Of a stretch of DNA of 38,480 nucleotides, positions 27,250-37,793 are shown piece after piece. The translations under genes and the position numbers were made by a program. Numbering within the stretch: the first letter of the stretch is position 1; each line of letters starts with the position of its first letter. The stretch is from Prescottella sp. R16 (lineage in GTDB: Bacteria > Actinomycetota > Actinomycetes > Mycobacteriales > Mycobacteriaceae), in NCBI RefSeq assembly GCF_030656875.1, contig NZ_CP130944.1, positions 1 to 38,480 on the forward strand, in the 5' to 3' direction. A model generated the notes under the pieces. That model had not been told where the DNA came from, ran no database searches, and worked only from the letters and a program-made list of their open reading frames with translations.

Positions 27250-27311
27250 GACGTTCGGGTGCGTGATCCTGCGCGGTCTCGGCACCCTCCGAACACGCTC
27301 TGAACACGCTT

Positions 27312-27360
27312 CGGGCGGTTACTGCGACAACGGCCGGGAGCCGATCGCAGTAACCGCCCG
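27312..27360. terminator. Bidirectional terminator hairpin
   Basis: Perfect 16-base stem CGGGCGGTTACTGCGA / TCGCAGTAACCGCCCG with a 17-base loop, between the convergent TetR stop (27249) and methyltransferase stop (27372). Confidence 0.85.
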
Positions 27361-27371
27361 CAGGACGATCT

Positions 27372-28673
27372 CTACCCCTGCCACCACGGGCGCAGCGGCA
27401 CGTGCGCTTCGCCGTCGGGGCCGAGTTTGACGGCCAATACCTGGTGGAGCTGAACGACGTTGCGTTCGAAGCCGAGTCGGGAGCCGGCCATGTAGAGGCC
27501 CCAGACCTTGGCGGTGCCCTCGCCGACTTCGGCGACGCAGGCGTCCCAGTTGTCGACGAGGTTGCGGCACCAGCCGGCTAGGGTGAGTGCGTAGTGCTCG
27601 CGCAGGTTTTCCTCGTGGCGGACCTCGAGGCCGAGGTTCTGGATTTCGCTGATGATGCGCCCGGAGCCGGTGAGTTCGCCGTCGGGGAAGATGTAGCGGT
27701 CGATGAAGTAGCCGGCTTTGGCGCTGCTGCGGTTGCCGGGCCGGGTGATGCAGTGGTTGAGGAGCCGACCGCCCTCGCGGAGTTTGTCCTTCATGAACCC
27801 GAAGTAGGACGGGTAGTTGTCGACGCCGATGTGTTCGGTGAGACCGATGGAGGAGATGGCGTCGAAACCGGTTTCGGCGATGTCCCGGTAGTCGGAGAAT
27901 CGGACTTCGGCGAGGTCGGAGAGGCCTTCGTCGGCGATGGCCTTCTGCGCCCATTCGGCCTGCTCCCTCGACAGGGTGGCGCCGATGACCTTGACGCCGC
28001 GGCGGGCGGCGTAGCGGACCATGCCGCCCCAGCCGCAGCCGATGTCGAGGAGTCGGTCGCCTTCCTGTAGTCCGAGTTTCTCGAACACGAGGCGGTACTT
28101 GTTCTCCTGCGCGGCCTCGAGGGTCTGGTCCTCGGATTCGTAGGCGGCGCACGTGTACGTCATGGACGGGCCGAGGACGTATTCGTAGAACGTGTTGGAC
28201 ACGTCGTAGTGGTGGTGGATGGCTTCGGCGTCGCGAGTCTTGGAGTGCCGCAGCCCTTCCGCGAATCGGCGCCACCGCGGCAGGTGTTCCTGCGGGGGCG
28301 GCGCGATGATGCGCAGCTTGTCCCAGCCGATGGAGCGGGTGATGGTGGCGAGTTCCTTCGGGGACGGCCGCTCGAAGTGCAGGGCCGTCATCGCCTTCAG
28401 GATTTCGTACGGGTCGCCGGGGTGGACGCCGACGGCCTCGAGGTCGCCGGAGACGTAGGCGCGGGCCATACCGAGGTCGCCGGGTGCGGTGGCCAGGTAG
28501 GTGGTGCCGCGCTCGGAGTTCAGGTGCAGGCCGTACGGTGCGTCCTCCGGGCCGGTCGCGCTGCCGTCGTATGCTGTGAAGCGCAGCGGAATATCGCCGT
28601 CGGACACGGTTTCGACAATCTCGGCAAGACTGAGTTTGCGTACCGTGTCGGACTTGGGCCTGAGAATCGTCAC
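27372..28673 (-). CDS. SAM-dependent fatty-acyl methyltransferase (CFA synthase family), intact copy
   Basis: 433 residues. Cyclopropane-fatty-acid synthase family enzymes transfer a methyl from S-adenosylmethionine to the double bond of an unsaturated phospholipid acyl chain. The SAM loop is LLDIGCGWGGMVR (208-220); family signatures include IHHHYDVSNTFYEYVLG (152-168), MTYTCAAY (171-178) and ISSIGLTEHIG near 270. GTG 28673 was chosen because it overlaps the upstream oxidase stop as GTGA, giving translational coupling; a longer open frame from 28952 runs inside the oxidase and is rejected. An FAD-linked oxidase followed by this methyltransferase recalls M. tuberculosis Rv3719-Rv3720 and the TmsA/TmsB (BfaA/BfaB) enzymes that make 10-methyl-branched fatty acids. 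The product could be cyclopropane or methyl-branched; sequence alone does not decide. Confidence 0.9.
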   Translation of the reverse strand: MTILRPKSDTVRKLSLAEIVETVSDGDIPLRFTAYDGSATGPEDAPYGLHLNSERGTTYLATAPGDLGMARAYVSGDLEAVGVHPGDPYEILKAMTALHFERPSPKELATITRSIGWDKLRIIAPPPQEHLPRWRRFAEGLRHSKTRDAEAIHHHYDVSNTFYEYVLGPSMTYTCAAYESEDQTLEAAQENKYRLVFEKLGLQEGDRLLDIGCGWGGMVRYAARRGVKVIGATLSREQAEWAQKAIADEGLSDLAEVRFSDYRDIAETGFDAISSIGLTEHIGVDNYPSYFGFMKDKLREGGRLLNHCITRPGNRSSAKAGYFIDRYIFPDGELTGSGRIISEIQNLGLEVRHEENLREHYALTLAGWCRNLVDNWDACVAEVGEGTAKVWGLYMAGSRLGFERNVVQLHQVLAVKLGPDGEAHVPLRPWWQG

Positions 28674-30097
28674 TTTCTTTGCACCGCCTTCGAATAGAGG
28701 TCGAGGAGACGTGAATCTGGGTCGTAGCGTTTCTTGATCTGGGTGTAGTGCTCGCCGCCGTAGAGCAGCGCGAATTCGTCCTCGCTGTAGAACGATTCGG
28801 AGTACAGGGATTTGTGGCCGTCGAGTTCGGCGACCTTCTTCTCGATGAGCCGGTTCGCGGCGCCGACGGGCTCGCCGGGCACGATCGGCACCGACGACCA
28901 GAAGCCGACGTTGACGTAGGCGCGGCCGGGCTCGAGCGGGTACAGGGGCCACGGCCGGTGCGTGTCCAGCGACGGATGTGCCGGCTCACGAAGCTTCAAC
29001 GGGCACAACCAGAGCGGTTCGATGGGGATCTCGTCGAGGAACCAGTGCAGGAAGGCGGACGTGTTCTCGAGAGGGACCTCGATGTCCTGCACGACGCGTT
29101 CGCGGGGCGGCAGTCCCTTACGGGCTTCGAGGCGGTCGCCGATGTCGTACTTCTGGTCGAGGCCGATGAGTTTCCAGTAGAAGCTGCTGCGTAGGTAGCG
29201 TTTCGGCCAGAAGCGGCGGATCTTGGGGTTCTGGGTGCCGAAGGCGCGGGAGCACCAGAACCAGTCGGTGTCCCAGCGCCACAGGTAGTCGTGGATGGTG
29301 AGCCGGTCGGTTCGGGGTGATTGATCGACTCGTGCTGGATGGACCGGTAGTAGATGTCCATGCCGGTGTAGTCGCTGACCGGTCCGGGCTCGTCGGTCTG
29401 CGTACCGAGCGTGAGGTAGGCCTCGGTGGGGTGAACACGACGCCGTCGAGGTAGTCGACGGCGGTCCCGTCCCACGATCGCTCCGTGGCGATCCGCTCCA
29501 TCGTCTCCTGCAGCCGGGTCAGGTCGGTGAAGCGCAGGTGCCGCAGCGCGACGTACTTCTTCACGGGCTCGAGTTCGATGCGGATGCGCGTCGAATAGCC
29601 GAGGGTGCCATAGGAGTTGGGGAAGGAGCGGAACAGGTCGGCGTGTTCGTTGTCCGGGGTGGCGGTGAGGATGTCGCCGCTGCCGGTGAGGATGTCGATC
29701 TCGAGGACGGACTCGTGCGGCAGGCCGTTGCGGAACGACGTGGACTCGATGCCGAGGCCGGTGACGGCGCCGCCGAGGGTGATGGTCTTGAGCTGCGGCA
29801 CCACGAGCGGCGCGAGCCCGTACGGCAGGGTGGCGTCGACGAGGTTCTCGTACGTGCACATGCCCTGGACGTCGGCGGTGCGGGCCACGGGATCCACCGA
29901 GACGACGCCACCGAGACGGAGACGTCCAGTCCGGGGGCGTTGCTGTGGGCCCGTGCCCGGAACAGGTTGGACGTCTTCTTGGCGAGGCGCACGTTGGCGT
30001 CGGGCGGGATGGCCCGATAGCTGGACAGCAGACGCTGGACCCCGGCGCGATGCGCGGCGGGCCCGATTTCGCGGATACCACTCTTGGAGTCGACCAC
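28670..30097 (-). CDS. FAD-linked oxidase (mirror copy, three frameshifts)
   Basis: Copy of 30291-31720. Single G or C bases are missing near 29320, 29432 and 29917 compared with the other arm, while the C missing near 30871 there is present here. Combining both arms gives one open frame of 476 residues. Confidence 0.85.
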
Positions 30098-30178
30098 CCC
30101 TCGACGCTATCGCTAGTAGGGTCGGTCGGCTATCGATATCCCGGCGAGTCGGAATTCTGTAGCTGTGCTAAATACCGG

Positions 30179-30209
30179 ACTGCCCCGGCACGCCGCGTGC
30201 CGGGGCAGT
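30179..30209. repeat. Palindrome apex 2
   Basis: Perfect inverted repeat around base 30194: ACTGCCCCGGCACG, loop CCG, CGTGCCGGGGCAGT, continuing outward as the long arms B and B'. The apex lies about 97 bases upstream of the FAD-oxidase start on either side. No adapter-like insert is present. A natural GC-rich hairpin (for example a terminator of the next gene) could lie here, but the fold hides what follows in the genome. Confidence 0.9.
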
Positions 30210-30290
30210 CCGGTATTTAGCACAGCTACAGAATTCCGACTCGCCGGGATATCGATAGCCGACCGACCCTACTAGCGATAGCGTCGAGGG

Positions 30291-31720
30291 GTGGTCGACT
30301 CCAAGAGTGGTATCCGCGAAATCGGGCCCGCCGCGCATCGCGCCGGGGTCCAGCGTCTGCTGTCCAGCTATCGGGCCATCCCGCCCGACGCCAACGTGCG
30401 CCTCGCCAAGAAGACGTCCAACCTGTTCCGGGCACGGGCCCACAGCAACGCCCCCGGACTGGACGTCTCCGGTCTCGGTGGCGTCGTCTCGGTGGATCCC
30501 GTGGCCCGCACCGCCGACGTCCAGGGCATGTGCACGTACGAGAACCTCGTCGACGCCACCCTGCCGTACGGGCTCGCGCCGCTCGTGGTGCCGCAGCTCA
30601 AGACCATCACCCTCGGCGGCGCCGTCACCGGCCTCGGCATCGAGTCCACGTCGTTCCGCAACGGCCTGCCGCACGAGTCCGTCCTCGAGATCGACATCCT
30701 CACCGGCAGCGGCGACATCCTCACCGCCACCCCGGACAACGAACACGCCGACCTGTTCCGCTCCTTCCCCAACTCCTATGGCACCCTCGGCTATTCGACG
30801 CGCATCCGCATCGAACTCGAGCCCGTGAAGAAGTACGTCGCGCTGCGGCACCTGCGCTTCACCGACCTGACCGGCTGCAGGAGACGATGGAGCGGATCGC
30901 CACGGAGCGATCGTGGGACGGGACCGCCGTCGACTACCTCGACGGCGTCGTGTTCACCCCCACCGAGGCCTACCTCACGCTCGGTACGCAGACCGACGAG
31001 CCCGGACCGGTCAGCGACTACACCGGCATGGACATCTACTACCGGTCCATCCAGCACGAGTCGATCAATCACCCCCGAACCGACCGGCTCACCATCCACG
31101 ACTACCTGTGGCGCTGGGACACCGACTGGTTCTGGTGCTCCCGCGCCTTCGGCACCCAGAACCCCAAGATCCGCCGCTTCTGGCCGAAACGCTACCTACG
31201 CAGCAGCTTCTACTGGAAACTCATCGGCCTCGACCAGAAGTACGACATCGGCGACCGCCTCGAAGCCCGTAAGGGACTGCCGCCCCGCGAACGCGTCGTG
31301 CAGGACATCGAGGTCCCTCTCGAGAACACGTCCGCCTTCCTGCACTGGTTCCTCGACGAGATCCCCATCGAACCGCTCTGGTTGTGCCCGTTGAAGCTTC
31401 GTGAGCCGGCACATCCGTCGCTGGACACGCACCGGCCGTGGCCCCTGTACCCGCTCGAGCCCGGCCGCGCCTACGTCAACGTCGGCTTCTGGTCGTCGGT
31501 GCCGATCGTGCCCGGCGAGCCCGTCGGCGCCGCGAACCGGCTCATCGAGAAGAAGGTCGCCGAACTCGACGGCCACAAATCCCTGTACTCCGAATCGTTC
31601 TACAGCGAGGACGAATTCGCGCTGCTCTACGGCGGCGAGCACTACACCCAGATCAAGAAACGCTACGACCCAGATTCACGTCTCCTCGACCTCTATTCGA
31701 AGGCGGTGCAAAGAAAGTGA
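30291..31720 (+). CDS. FAD-linked oxidase, DHCR24/TmsA-like (better copy, one frameshift)
   Basis: 476 residues once one C missing near 30871 (CTGACCGGC against CTGACCCGGC) is restored. The N-terminal half is an FAD-binding type-4 domain: GLGGVVSVDPVARTADVQGM (about 61-80), TITLGGAVTGLGIESTSFRN and LFRSFPNSYGTLG. The C-terminal part ends YGGEHYTQIKKRYDPDSRLL. This layout is that of DHCR24-like sterol reductases and the TmsA/BfaA enzymes, which reduce a methylene group on a fatty-acyl chain made by the partner methyltransferase. GTG 30291 abuts GAGGGG, so the message may be leaderless. The stop overlaps the methyltransferase GTG as GTGA. From memory it resembles M. tuberculosis Rv3719. Substrate (sterol or fatty acyl) is not settled by sequence. 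Confidence 0.85.
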
Positions 31721-33015
31721 CGATTCTCAGGCCCAAGTCCGACACGGTACGCAAACTCAGTCTTGCCGAGATTGTCGAAACCGTGTCCGACGGCGATATT
31801 CCGCTGCGCTTCACAGCATACGACGGCAGCGCGACCGGCCCGGAGGACGCACCGTACGGCCTGCACCTGAACTCCGAGCGCGGCACCACCTACCTGGCCA
31901 CCGCACCGGCGACCTCGGTATGGCCCGCGCCTACGTCTCCGGCGACCTCGAGGCCGTCGGCGTCCACCCCGGCGACCCGTACGAAATCCTGAAGGCGATG
32001 ACGGCCCTGCACTTCGAGCGGCCGTCCCCGAAGGAACTCGCCACCATCACCCGCTCCATCGGCTGGGACAAGCTGCGCATCATCGCGCCGCCCCCGCAGG
32101 AACACCTGCCGCGGTGGCGCCGATTCGCGGAAGGGCTGCGGCACTCCAAGACTCGCGACGCCGAAGCCATCCACCACCACTACGACGTGTCCAACACGTT
32201 CTACGAATACGTCCTCGGCCCGTCCATGACGTACACGTGCGCCGCCTACGAATCCGAGGACCAGACCCTCGAGGCCGCGCAGGAGAACAAGTACCGCCTC
32301 GTGTTCGAGAAACTCGGACTACAGGAAGGCGACCGACTCCTCGACATCGGCTGCGGCTGGGGCGGCATGGTCCGCTACGCCGCCCCGCGGCGTCAAGGTC
32401 ATCGGCGCCACCCTGTCGAGGGAGCAGGCCGAATGGGCGCAGAAGGCCATCGCCGACGAAGGCCTCTCCGACCTCGCCGAAGTCCGATTCTCCGACTACC
32501 GGGACATCGCCGAAACCGGTTTCGACGCCATCTCCTCCATCGGTCTCACCGAACACATCGGCGTCGACAACTACCCGTCCTACTTCGGGTTCATGAAGGA
32601 CAAACTCCGCGAGGGCGGTCGGCTCCTCAACCACTGCATCACCCGGCCCGGCAACCGCAGCAGCGCCAAAGCCGGCTACTTCATCGACCGCTACATCTTC
32701 CCCGACGGCGAACTCACCGGCTCCGGGCGCATCATCAGCGAAATCCAGAACCTCGGCCTCGAGGTCCGCCACGAGGAAAACCTGCGCGAGCACTACGCAC
32801 TCACCCTAGCCGGCTGGTGCCGCAACCTCGTCGACAACTGGGACGCCTGCGTCGCCGAAGTCGGCGAGGGCACCGCCAAGGTCTGGGGCCTCTACATGGC
32901 CGGCTCCCGACTCGGCTTCGAACGCAACGTCGTTCAGCTCCACCAGGTATTGGCCGTCAAACTCGGCCCCGACGGCGAAGCGCACGTGCCGCTGCGCCCG
33001 TGGTGGCAGGGGTAG
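31717..33015 (+). CDS. CFA-family methyltransferase (mirror copy, frameshifted)
   Basis: Copy of 27372-28673 with one C missing near 31906 (GCACCGGCG against GCACCCGGCG) and two bases missing near 32386, just after the SAM-binding loop. The GTGA overlap with the oxidase is kept. Confidence 0.87.
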
Positions 33016-33026
33016 AGATCGTCCTG

Positions 33027-33075
33027 CGGGCGGTTACTGCGATCGGCTCCCGGCCGTTGTCGCAGTAACCGCCCG
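33027..33075. terminator. Bidirectional terminator hairpin (mirror)
   Basis: Mirror of 27312-27360, same 16-base stem, between the methyltransferase and TetR stops. Confidence 0.85.
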
Positions 33076-33137
33076 AAGCGTGTTCAGAGCGTGTTCGGAG
33101 GGTGCCGAGACCGCGCAGGATCACGCACCCGAACGTC

Positions 33138-33731
33138 CTACTCGGGACCCGCGTCGACGGGTGAGGTGTTCTCCCCGTTCACGATCGACGCCAGCAGATC
33201 TGCGACACGCGCCTCGTAGAACTCCCGCTCGGACTCCGCGACCTCGGCCGACTGCAGGATTCCGCTGCCGAACAACGACCACCCGGATATCGCCGAGAGC
33301 ACAGCCATATGCCGAACTCGGTCGTCGACGGTGGTGTGCGACGAACCGGTGATCGCGCCGAGGGCATCCATGTCCTCGTTCGGAATCAGGTCGGATCGCC
33401 CGTGCAGATTCAGCCATGCCACGATCCGCACGTACTCCGGGTCGGCGACTCCCACCATGAACAGCGCCCGCACGGCCTCCGGAAGCGAGTCGACACCTCC
33501 GACGATCGCCGCCGACCTCTCGTGACTCCGCGCGAGGACCGCCCGCACCACGTCGTCCTTGTTGCCGAGATGCTTGTGGATCAGCCCCAGGTTGACGCCG
33601 GCATTCGCCGCGAGCTCGCGCATGCTGAAGGACAATCCTTTCTCGGCGAGCAGCGTGCGCGCCGCCAGCCGCACGGCTCTGCGTACTTCGTCTCTGCCCC
33701 AGGCTTTGTCGGCCGTCTCGACTTCACTCAC
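33138..33731 (-). CDS. TetR-family regulator divergent from kshA (mirror copy, intact)
   Basis: Uninterrupted 197-residue copy of 26656-27249. Confidence 0.9.
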   Translation of the reverse strand: MSEVETADKAWGRDEVRRAVRLAARTLLAEKGLSFSMRELAANAGVNLGLIHKHLGNKDDVVRAVLARSHERSAAIVGGVDSLPEAVRALFMVGVADPEYVRIVAWLNLHGRSDLIPNEDMDALGAITGSSHTTVDDRVRHMAVLSAISGWSLFGSGILQSAEVAESEREFYEARVADLLASIVNGENTSPVDAGPE

Positions 33732-33734
33732 CCC

Positions 33735-33764
33735 TTGACAGTAGACGGTCGTCTACTGTGCAAT
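33735..33764 (+). promoter_or_regulatory. kshA promoter and TetR operator (mirror)
   Basis: TTGACA at 33735-33740, operator palindrome at 33739-33758, TGCAAT at 33759-33764; the kshA ATG is at 33912, giving a leader of roughly 140 bases in which no other feature was seen. Confidence 0.75.
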
Positions 33765-33911
33765 CAACCACAACGAGATGCCGATCCTGCGTCCGGACAG
33801 CCACCGGTCGCAGTTCCGCCAGGAAGCCCGAACCCGTTCGTACACAGCCTGCTTCCGGGCATCCGCCGCACAGGGATCCCCGAGAACGCGACCCGCAGCA
33901 CGGAGGAAAGA

Positions 33912-35078
33912 ATGAGCGACCACGACGCACCGGTTCGTGAGATCACAGCGCAGGCGCTACCGACACGGTTCGCACGCGGATGGCACTGCCTGGGCCTGGA
34001 ACGCACGTTCCGCGACGGAAAACCTCATCAGATCAACGCCTTCGGGCGGAAGCTGGTGGTTTTCGCCGGACAGGACGAGAAGATCAACGTGCTCGACGCG
34101 TACTGCCGGCACATGGGCGGCGACCTCTCACAGGGCACCGTGAAGGGGAACGAGATCGCCTGCCCCTTCCACGACTGGCGCTGGGGCGGCGACGGGCGGT
34201 GCAAGAACATTCCGTACGCCCGCCGTGTCCCGCCGATCGCCCGCACCGCGACCTGGCCGACGATGGTGCAGGACGGCCTGCTGTTCGTCTGGAACGACCC
34301 CGAGGGCAACCCGCCGCCCGCGGACGTGACGATCCCGCGCATCGCCGGTTACGGCGATCCCGAATACACCGACTGGATCTGGTATTCGACGACGATCGAG
34401 GGCGTGAACTGCCGCGAGGTCATCGACAACGTCGTCGACATGGCCCACTTCTTCTACATTCATCTCGCCTTCCCGACGTACTTCAAGACGATCTTCGAGG
34501 GGCACACCGCCACGCAGTACATGACCGGTGTCGGGCGTGAGGACGTCGCTCCTCGCAAACCCGTTCCGGGAGTGCCGGTCTCCCGCGGAAACACCTCCGT
34601 GGCGGCATACCACGGGCCGTCCTTCATGATCGACGATCTCGTGTACCACTACGACGAGGCGGACCTGCCGATCGTGCTGATCAACTGCCACTATCCGATC
34701 GACGCCAACTCGTTCGAGCTGCAGTACGGCGTCATCGTCAAGAAGTTCCCGGGCAGGGAGGACGCCGAGTCCACGGCCCTGGCCCGGAAGATCGGCGACT
34801 TCGTCCGCCTCGGCTTCGAGCAGGACGTAGTGATCTGGAAGAACAAGACCCGAATCGACAATCCGCTCCTGTGCGAGGAGGACGGCCCGGTCTACCAGCT
34901 GCGACGCTGGTACGAACAGTTCTATGTCGACGCTGCGGACGTGCGGCCGGAGATGACGAACCGATTCGAGTTCGAGATCGACACGACTGCACCGAACGTC
35001 AAGTGGCGGGCGGAAGTCCAGGACAACATCGCCAGGCGCGACGCGCGCGTCGACGGCCGAGCACCGACGCCGTCGTAG
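33912..35078 (+). CDS. kshA: KshA-like Rieske oxygenase (mirror copy, intact)
   Basis: Uninterrupted 388-residue copy of 25309-26475. Both arms agree, which makes this one of the most secure sequences in the window. Confidence 0.88.
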   Translation: MSDHDAPVREITAQALPTRFARGWHCLGLERTFRDGKPHQINAFGRKLVVFAGQDEKINVLDAYCRHMGGDLSQGTVKGNEIACPFHDWRWGGDGRCKNIPYARRVPPIARTATWPTMVQDGLLFVWNDPEGNPPPADVTIPRIAGYGDPEYTDWIWYSTTIEGVNCREVIDNVVDMAHFFYIHLAFPTYFKTIFEGHTATQYMTGVGREDVAPRKPVPGVPVSRGNTSVAAYHGPSFMIDDLVYHYDEADLPIVLINCHYPIDANSFELQYGVIVKKFPGREDAESTALARKIGDFVRLGFEQDVVIWKNKTRIDNPLLCEEDGPVYQLRRWYEQFYVDAADVRPEMTNRFEFEIDTTAPNVKWRAEVQDNIARRDARVDGRAPTPS

Positions 35079-35149
35079 TCGATTCCACCGTATCCGCGAA
35101 CAATTCACTTCCGACTCGCCTCCCGAGGTGAGCGATCCGAGGAGACGCC

Positions 35150-36565
35150 GTGTCCGTACGTAGACGAATTCTGGCCGCCGGACTGATGGCCACCGCCGTC
35201 ACCGTCCTGCTGCCCACCATGTCGGGGGCAGGGCCGCTGGGTTCCATACCGACGGAAGCCTCGACGGGGAAGGCTCCGACAGCGGGTGCGATCGCGGCTT
35301 CGCTCCCGGCGGCGCACTCGATTCCCGACACCAGCTGGACTTCGAGAAGACGGTCACGGAGATGACCGCGCACCCCCTGGTGCGCGCCGCGAAGAACGAC
35401 GTCGCCGCGATGTACCGAGCCGATCCGCAGGGCGCCACCCGTTCCGGCCTGACCACGTTGGATGCGGCGGTCGAGTCGATCGCGACGGCTGCGGCCAGAC
35501 CGTCGTCACCGACGATCCCTTCGACCCGCACTTCAACTGGGTCGTGACGGCTCCCCACTGCTGGCACGGGATCGAGGTGGCCCGATCGGGTTACGGAATC
35601 GACAACCCGACAACGTGTACCGGCACACGCCGTCGACGGCCGGTCGTCCTTCGTGATCCGGGGGCGCATGCCGGAACGGCGGCCCGCCCAACTGTCCTTC
35701 GTGCTCTACGGTGAACTGCCCGGTACCGGTGCGGTGACGAAGGAGGGCGCCCCGGTGTTGGCAGCCCTCACCACGGATCGTATGCAGATCGACCCCGACG
35801 GATCGTTCACGATCACCGTCGACCCGGAGCCCGCCGACGGCCGCCCGAACCACATCCGCACCACGGATACCGCCCGGCTCCTCATCGCGCGGGACTCGTT
35901 GAACGACTGGGCGAAAGAAGGGCCGTCGTATCTGGAGATCGAACGCACGGCCGGCCCCGAAGCGCCTGGTCCCCGCACCCCGGAACAGCTGGCGACGCAG
36001 ACCGCCGACCTCCTGCGCACGATCGGCCGGTACTGGCTCGACTGGGACAACACCTTCATCTACACGAAGGCGGCCAACGACATCATCGCGCCTACGGCAC
36101 CCCGCGGCTCCGGCTTCGGATTCGCGACGAGCGGGCACTTCGCTCTGGGTGCGGGCCAGGCGCTGGTGGTCACCCTGGATCCGGTCGGTGCCCGCTACCT
36201 CGGATTCCAGCTGACCGACCTGTGGGTGTCGCGCGGGAGTACACCCACCGATCGGGCAGCCTGAACCAGGCGCAGGCACGTGCCAACGCGACGCACGATC
36301 ACCTACGTCGTCTCCGCCGAGGATCCGGGGAACCTGGAACTGGTTGGACACGGACGGGATCGACAGTGGAATGTATGCGATCCGCTGGCAGTCCGTACCC
36401 GCGGACGTCGACCCGTCACGGACGGTGCGGTCGGTCCGTCTGGTCGACCTCGCCGATCTGGATTCGGTGCTGCCGGAGGGGACTACGCGAGTGACGCCGG
36501 CCCAGCGGGCGACGCAACTCGACGAGCGGGTCTCGAACTACACCGAGCGTTTCCTCGGCCGGTAG
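35150..36565 (+). CDS. Secreted protein of unknown function (mirror copy, many frameshifts)
   Basis: Copy of 23816-25237 with at least seven indels, among them a G lost near 35254, C near 35496, C near 35609, T near 35628, G near 36225, two G near 36288 and a G gained near 36330. No long open frame survives except the middle third. Confidence 0.8.
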
Positions 36566-36577
36566 GCGCACGTCGAG

Positions 36578-36615
36578 CGGGGCCGTGCACACCGATTCCG
36601 GTGTGCACGGCCCCG
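36578..36615. terminator. Bidirectional terminator hairpin (mirror)
   Basis: Mirror of 23766-23803; the 17-base stem is intact, with loop ATTC. Confidence 0.9.
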
Positions 36616-36640
36616 ACGTCGGCTGCCCCCGCGTGACCCG

Positions 36641-37609
36641 TCAGCTCCCGTCCAGATCGGCGAGGAACTCGAGCAGAACCTTGTTGACCTCGGCCGGGTT
36701 CTCCATCGCGAGCAGATGCCCGCCACCCGAGACGGTGCGGACCGTACGAACGTCGGCGTGATGCTCCTTCAGTTTGTCGATCGGGTCGTCGCCGTGCCAG
36801 TTCAGGAGGTCGACGTCCGACGCACTGCACAGGAAGTAGAAGGGCACGCGGGTGATGTTGTCGGCACGCGATTTCCGGTACGTCCAGTCATGTCCGCGGC
36901 GAGGTACCAGTTGATCCCGCCACCGAAACCGCTGCGCGAGTACTCCGAGACGTAGGTCTCCAACTCCCATTCCGACAGCCATGGCCACGGCAGGGCCGGC
37001 GGCTGCGGCAACGCCTGCCGATACGTGGTGCCCGCGGATGCTGCCACCCTGCATGAAATCGCCGTCGCCGGAGAGGATGTGGAAGATCTTCGTGAGGATC
37101 CCGCGGGGGTTCCCGTCGAGTCGCGCGCGCCCCGTCCGGGTCGTCGAGGTAGTACGACATGTGGTTGAAGTGCTCACGACCGCGCTCGCGTTCGATCTCG
37201 CTGGGAAGCCGGTCGTAGGCGGCGTAGAACGGATTCTGCAGGCCGATCACGCCCCGCACCCGCTCGGGCGCTCGATCGCGATGTCGTACGCGATGAACTG
37301 GCCGTAGTCCAGCCCGGAGAACACTGCGCTGTCGTGACCGAGGTGGTCGAGCAGGCCGCAGATGTCGGCGACGACGTTGTCGACGCGGTAGTCCTCGAGC
37401 CGGTCGGGAACATCGGTCTGCCCCATACCGCGCAGGTCCGGCGCCACCACCCGGTAGCCCGCGTCGGCCAGCGCACCGATCTGATGACGCCAACTGAACC
37501 ACGTGTGCGGGAAGCCGTGCAGAAGCACGACGAGCGGGCCCTCCCCCTCCGTCACGTAGTGCATGTCGAGCCCGTTGATTCGTGCGCGGTGGTGCGTCCA
37601 GTTCGCCAA
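36641..37609 (-). CDS. Alpha/beta hydrolase (mirror copy, frameshifted)
   Basis: Copy of 22766-23740 with several small deletions between about 36890 and 37265. The N-terminal 115 codons, with HGFP and the Asp nucleophile, and the C-terminal part with the catalytic His remain readable in separate frames. Confidence 0.85.
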
Positions 37610-37740
37610 GATGCCCTCACTCTCCTATGTCCTACGTCACACCGAAATCTAGGCGCCCCGATCGGTCGCTGTCTGCACCCTTCCCACTGCACGGGCACGA
37701 AACCTCGTGCACGGTACGCACTTCGAAGCGCCCGAATGCA

Positions 37741-37776
37741 CGACACCCCCGTCCGGAGAACCGGGCGGGGGGTTCG
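37741..37776 (-). terminator. Terminator after fadB (mirror)
   Basis: Mirror of 22598-22634 with one G lost near the outer end of the stem. Confidence 0.7.
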
Positions 37777-37793
37777 CGGCTGGATCTGTGGAA

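Larger units (their letters stand above)
21894..30193. repeat. Arm B of giant inverted repeat 2
   Basis: Reverse complement of 30195-38480. Mirror positions sum to 60,387 near the apex and 60,374 at the far end, because B' has lost about 13 net bases, mainly between 35.2 and 37.8 kb. Intact hydrolase, secreted-protein and methyltransferase copies and the intact C-terminal half of fadB are here. Confidence 0.97.

Noticed and set aside
28674..28952. N-terminally extended 526-residue methyltransferase
   Set aside because: The extra 93 codons lie in another frame of the FAD-linked oxidase; the GTGA overlap gives the better start.
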